This document shows, piece after piece, positions 60,907 to 64,000 of a stretch of DNA of 64,000 nucleotides. Numbering within the stretch: the first letter of the stretch is position 1; each line of letters begins with the position of its first letter. A program made the position numbers and the translations under genes. The notes under the pieces were generated by a model. The model saw only the letters and a list, made by a program, of their open reading frames with translations, did no database searches and was not told where the DNA came from. The stretch is from a virus: the IMG/VR virus record IMGVR_UViG_3300042868_005520, positions 1 through 64,000 of that record, one strand, 5' to 3'.

Positions 60907-60911
60907 CTTAC

Positions 60912-61490
60912 ATGATACTAGCGGGAATAGATTACTCATTGTGTGGACCAGCCGTGTGCCTGTTCAAGTCGAACGCCACGGGGAAATTTTCATACAGTGG
61001 ATGCTCATTTTTTTTCCTTACTGAGAACAAGCGGCAATCGGAAATTCGTTGCATGAATGTGTTTGGTGAGCGGCTGAGTGATTGGAACTCAGACGAACAC
61101 CGCTACGAAAGCATTGCAGATTGGGCTGTGGACATTGTAATGGGCTGCTCCCATGTGGCTCTTGAAGGCTACGCGTACTCCGCTAGTGGCAGGGTGTTTC
61201 AGATTGCCGAGAACACAGGCATCTTAAAATATAAACTGTACCTGTTAAGCATTCCTGTTACGGTGATTCCTCCCACCGAAATAAAGAAGTTCGCCACAGG
61301 CAAGGGCAATGCAGACAAGAACGCCATGTACGCGGCGTTCTCGCATGAAACAGGAGTTAATCTAAAGTCGGTGCTGACACCAAAACGAGCAGACTCAGTG
61401 AGTCCTGTTTCGGATATTGTTGACTCGTACTACATCTGCAAGCGAATGTTTGAATCGCTTCCCGAAGAATTACGCTGCGAAACCGATTAA
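60912..61490 (+). CDS. RuvC-like nuclease
   Basis: A 192-residue RNase H-fold protein of the RuvC type. The catalytic acids are seen at Asp7 (AGIDYSLCG), Glu about 82 (VALEGYAYS) and Asp about 175 (SDIVDSYYI). KKFATGKGNADKNAM is the basic loop. It could resolve Holliday junctions, replacing T4 endonuclease VII. The end overlaps a minus-strand gene by 4 bp. Confidence 0.78.
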   Translation: MILAGIDYSLCGPAVCLFKSNATGKFSYSGCSFFFLTENKRQSEIRCMNVFGERLSDWNSDEHRYESIADWAVDIVMGCSHVALEGYAYSASGRVFQIAENTGILKYKLYLLSIPVTVIPPTEIKKFATGKGNADKNAMYAAFSHETGVNLKSVLTPKRADSVSPVSDIVDSYYICKRMFESLPEELRCETD

Positions 61491-61789
61491 GGAGTCGGCA
61501 GGTCTACGGTGTTGGGAGTTGATACGGGAGCAGCCTTTGGAGTTTTGGGGGCAGCGTTGTCTCGCTTGCGACCAAAGAATTCCTTCCACGCCCACGCCAC
61601 AACCAAGAACACAATGGGAAGATACCACAGTATCCATCCCCAATTGCCGACAATCTTGTCGCCGCTCAGGATGTCGTGCTTGAGTTTCAGCATGACAGGA
61701 CTGTCTGATGTGGTATCAGGAATAATAATGGGGGAGGTGTTGCATCCCGCAAGGAAGAGCAAACAAAGAATATAGTTTAGTTTAGACAT
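61487..61789 (-). CDS. Small lipoprotein with transmembrane segment (spanin-like?)
   Basis: A 100-residue protein. The N-terminus is a lipoprotein signal (MSKLNYILCLLFLAGC, Cys16). A short periplasmic stretch is followed by a transmembrane helix WILWYLPIVFLVVAWAW (about 51-70), a basic FFGRKR and a Pro-rich tail. A lipobox plus later transmembrane helix is the layout of unimolecular spanins, though the linker (about 35 residues) is short. Start chosen at ATG with AAGGAGAA upstream. Confidence 0.65.
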   Translation of the reverse strand: MSKLNYILCLLFLAGCNTSPIIIPDTTSDSPVMLKLKHDILSGDKIVGNWGWILWYLPIVFLVVAWAWKEFFGRKRDNAAPKTPKAAPVSTPNTVDLPTP

Positions 61790-61799
61790 GGCTTCTCCT

Positions 61800-62237
61800 T
61801 TAAGACTTGTTTGAAGCAGCGGCTGAACCAAAGTAGAAGCCTACAATGCTCACCAAGATTTGACGAGTTTCAGACGCAAACAAGAATCCGTTGATCTCAA
61901 CAAAATACTTGCGGGTTGATTGCGGAATAAGTCCAAACAGCCCTTCGGGTGTGGTAGCGTCTACTTCAACGAATGTGGGCAGACCAAAGAACGGCAGAAT
62001 GAACGGAGCCAGCATAGTAGCAAACAGCACTGCAAGAACAATGAGTTGGCGAATGCCCCTACCCACATCCATAGGAACACGCTGTGCTGCCTTGTCTTGG
62101 TTCTCTGTGGTCTGCTTGTTGGCAGCAATAAGCCGCTCAAAGATTTCTTTTTGATCCTGACTCTTCTGAGCCATGTAACGAAACAAGAATCCTGTAGCCG
62201 CTCCTCCAACCAATGAAATCAATTCGGTACTAATCAT
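61800..62237 (-). CDS. Three-helix membrane protein, candidate holin
   Basis: A 145-residue protein with three hydrophobic segments: 5-22 (LISLVGGAATGFLF), about 63-88 (IRQLIVLAVLFATMLAPFIL) and 122-141 (ILVSIVGFYFGSAAA). This fits a class I holin, the pore former for lysis. It lies upstream of the lipoprotein in the same direction, 11 nt apart, so they form an operon. Confidence 0.6.
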   Translation of the reverse strand: MISTELISLVGGAATGFLFRYMAQKSQDQKEIFERLIAANKQTTENQDKAAQRVPMDVGRGIRQLIVLAVLFATMLAPFILPFFGLPTFVEVDATTPEGLFGLIPQSTRKYFVEINGFLFASETRQILVSIVGFYFGSAAASNKS

Positions 62238-62274
62238 TTCAATCTGCCTTTCTATAGCACAACTGCACTACTGT

Positions 62275-62457
62275 TTATTTAGGCTTCATCTTCTTCCTAC
62301 GAGCAATATTTGATTTGAGTCTTGGGTTGCCAGGCGGCATATCAGGAGGCAAACCTGCAATGCTGCCGCCTCCTGCGGTATTTGTTGGTGGTGGCGATGC
62401 CATTGGGGGTGGAATTTCTTCGGAAATAAACTTTGAGAATTTTTTGATTGTAGACAT
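62275..62457 (-). CDS. Small Pro-rich protein, unknown
   Basis: A 60-residue protein starting MSTIKKFSKFISEE, then proline-rich and ending in a basic ARRKKMKPK. The FSKFISEE start is frequent in T4-like phage proteins. AAGGAAA precedes the ATG. No function. Confidence 0.6.
   Translation of the reverse strand: MSTIKKFSKFISEEIPPPMASPPPTNTAGGGSIAGLPPDMPPGNPRLKSNIARRKKMKPK
62276..62282 (-). promoter_or_regulatory. Late-type box CTAAATA (minus strand)
   Basis: On the minus strand CTAAATA overlaps the stop of the Pro-rich gene and lies 38 nt before the ATG of the three-helix protein. Confidence 0.35.
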
Positions 62458-62465
62458 GGTTTCCT

Positions 62466-64000
62466 TTATACGATGGTGTAAACAGGTGGAACTGCGGACT
62501 TGGTGAGTAGCCATGCTCCTCTTACTCCGTTTGGAGCCACACCATGATAGTCAGTAGCAATATCGTCTATCGTGATGGTGAGTGGAATATCTGAGCGAGC
62601 ACTTTGAGCCAACACGATTCTTTCTCCAATAAGACCAGGACGAACCGTGAGTCTCCATGCGTACAGTCCTGCGTTTGCGCCAGATAGCAATGGAGCACCC
62701 GAAACAATCACTTGATCATTTAGTTGTGGATAGTCTATGATACGCGGAGGACCGCATTTACTATTACCTGATATAATTCTCCAATTGTTCAATGCAGTAT
62801 GAACCAATTTAGCATCGCCGTCCAATTTTCCTCTAGGATCAGGAGAAAGTGCAGCGTAGGTGGAATCACACCATACAGCAAGAGGACCTGCTCCTGCTAG
62901 TATAAGATGATAATTCAGTTCCCACCAATATCTACGATCATCGGCAAATCCACCATCTGTCCAATACGGAGTGGTTATCCACGGAGTAAATCTCTTCCAC
63001 AAATCAGGAGACGCTCGTTGTGCACTTCGTATAGTTCTCATTTCGATCATGAATCCCAAGAAGCCCATGTTGTTTCGGGCTTCTTCCACCTCAATGGCGG
63101 CTCCTTCTACTCCTGAAACACCAATAGGTCCGTGTAGACGAATATACACCTTTCCACCAACACCAAGATTTCCTGCCGTTACATACGATGCAATCGTAAT
63201 TCCTCTTCCACCTACCCATAGAATATCGGTAGGAGAATATCTAAAGCCCTTCCATGCAGTAATTCCTGTATCTGTAGCAGAGAAAGCGGCTGCGGCAGAG
63301 CGTCCCTCACCAAGTGAGAGTGTTACTCCGTAATCGTACTTTGATACTCCTGCCAATCCTGTTTTGTGATAGAATCGCACAGTATCATTAACGGGAGTGT
63401 AGTCGTAGCCTGTTCGGTTACCATCATACGAATTTCCATTGAAGAAATATTTTTGTAAAAAGTTTGTTGGGTTGGGGTAATACGCTGCCAACTTTCCAGG
63501 ATTAGCCCCTGCACTGTCTGCTTTAGAACCAACATACGCGTAGAAGTTTGGGCAAATAAGATCTTTAGGACCAGGAGGAGGACTGTAAGTTGGATCGGAG
63601 TTTCCACTTGAATTAAACAGAATGTCTCCTATAGTACTGTGCTGTCTATAGTAATTTCCTGCACTCAGTCCCATATCGCGTAGGGTGTTGTACACTAGAT
63701 TTCTGTAGTGTCCACTCTCAGTTAGTTCTCGCATTGTGCCATCCCATGCCATTTGAACATAAATTTGAGAGATATTTTCAGGATTTAGTTGTCCTAAATC
63801 TCCACCAAGGTATGAAGTAGGCAAGTAATTGGTTGCAGAAGCAGAAAGCCGTGAGTCTTTGTATTTTCCGCCTCCACCGAAACAAGCACCAGCAACATAC
63901 GCAATTTCTATTGCTTCAGAAACAGATCCCACGGTTGATCCTACACCTTTATATTTTCCAAAAGTTGATAAGAGTCCGTTGTATATCTCCATGAAACGAG
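62466..64000 (-). CDS. Large unknown protein, probably virion, 5' end outside window
   Basis: At least 508 residues; the frame stays open to the window edge (an ATG at 63992 has no ribosome binding site and may be internal). Gly/Tyr/Trp-rich, globular, with no recognised domain: YVAGACFGGGGKYKDSRLS, NNMGFLGFMIEMRTIRSAQR and WWELNYHLILAGAGPLAVWC. The C-terminus ends YTIV 8 nt before the Pro-rich gene. It may be a tail-associated hydrolase or structural protein, without clear proof. Confidence 0.75.
   Translation of the reverse strand, partial: RFMEIYNGLLSTFGKYKGVGSTVGSVSEAIEIAYVAGACFGGGGKYKDSRLSASATNYLPTSYLGGDLGQLNPENISQIYVQMAWDGTMRELTESGHYRNLVYNTLRDMGLSAGNYYRQHSTIGDILFNSSGNSDPTYSPPPGPKDLICPNFYAYVGSKADSAGANPGKLAAYYPNPTNFLQKYFFNGNSYDGNRTGYDYTPVNDTVRFYHKTGLAGVSKYDYGVTLSLGEGRSAAAAFSATDTGITAWKGFRYSPTDILWVGGRGITIASYVTAGNLGVGGKVYIRLHGPIGVSGVEGAAIEVEEARNNMGFLGFMIEMRTIRSAQRASPDLWKRFTPWITTPYWTDGGFADDRRYWWELNYHLILAGAGPLAVWCDSTYAALSPDPRGKLDGDAKLVHTALNNWRIISGNSKCGPPRIIDYPQLNDQVIVSGAPLLSGANAGLYAWRLTVRPGLIGERIVLAQSARSDIPLTITIDDIATDYHGVAPNGVRGAWLLTKSAVPPVYTIV

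Noticed and set aside
62466-64000. A complete gene starting at 63992
   Set aside because: The frame remains open to the window edge and the ATG lacks a ribosome binding site, so it is treated as partial.

Overview
The window is a 64 kb piece of a T4-like myovirus genome (tailed phage, Caudoviricetes). The evidence is the T4 core set in near-T4 order: terminase gp17 (C-terminal part), sheath gp18, tube gp19, portal gp20, prohead protease gp21, scaffold gp22, major capsid gp23, then UvsY, UvsW, gp55, gp47, gp46, RNase H, gp45, gp44, gp62 and RegA, and later gp43, UvsX, gp41 and gp61. No integrase, CRISPR array or rRNA was seen, and I recognised no tRNA by eye. The host is probably Gram-negative: there are two phage lipoproteins, a WavE-type LPS gene and LPS/O-antigen-type sugar genes. 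The species cannot be named from the sequence. Thymidylate and deoxynucleotide genes of the ThyX and B12-dependent NrdJ type suggest an aquatic relative of T4 rather than a coliphage.

Layout. (1) 1-9343: DNA packaging, tail tube/sheath and head genes, ending with a strong terminator after gp23 and a second tail-tube-like gene. (2) 9364-21108: recombination, late transcription and clamp/clamp-loader genes, tightly overlapped and all on the plus strand. (3) 21127-34110: a large accessory block of about 17 genes for glycan synthesis: several glycosyltransferases, a sugar nucleotidyltransferase, a cupin, a RuBisCO-like protein, a methyltransferase, GDPD-like and DUF3431-like proteins, UDP-galactopyranose mutase and an NAD-sugar epimerase. 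Much of it is visibly more AT-rich than the core. (4) 34110-39266: mixed accessory genes: dUTPase, UV-damage endonuclease, i-type lysozyme, S-adenosylmethionine decarboxylase, HNH nuclease, DNA methyltransferase and a GroES-like protein. (5) 39275-46500: replisome (gp43, UvsX, gp41, gp61) and ThyX. (6) 46509-57982: seven or more tail-fibre or adhesin genes, including a collagen-like one, built from shuffled modules and ending in a rho-independent terminator. (7) 58079-61490: NrdJ, a secreted lipoprotein serine protease and a RuvC-like nuclease. (8) 61487-64000, minus strand: a small membrane/lysis-like cassette and a large unknown protein cut by the window end.

How it works together. gp55 and gp45 point to T4-style late transcription, and a short motif CTA(A/C/T)ATA or ATAAATA recurs just upstream of many late genes. 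In at least four genes it lies exactly 5 nt before the ATG, which predicts leaderless mRNAs. Separate sigma70-like promoters (TTGACT/TTGACA boxes) precede uvsY, the gp55 gene and the dUTPase gene. dCMP deaminase, dUTPase, ThyX and NrdJ form a self-contained route to dTTP. The most unusual feature is the RuBisCO-like protein at 25255-26448. It keeps the metal-binding Lys-x-Asp-Glu but has lost several substrate residues of true RuBisCO, and it sits inside the nucleotide-sugar/glycan block. A phage-made or phage-modified surface sugar is the best guess for that system.
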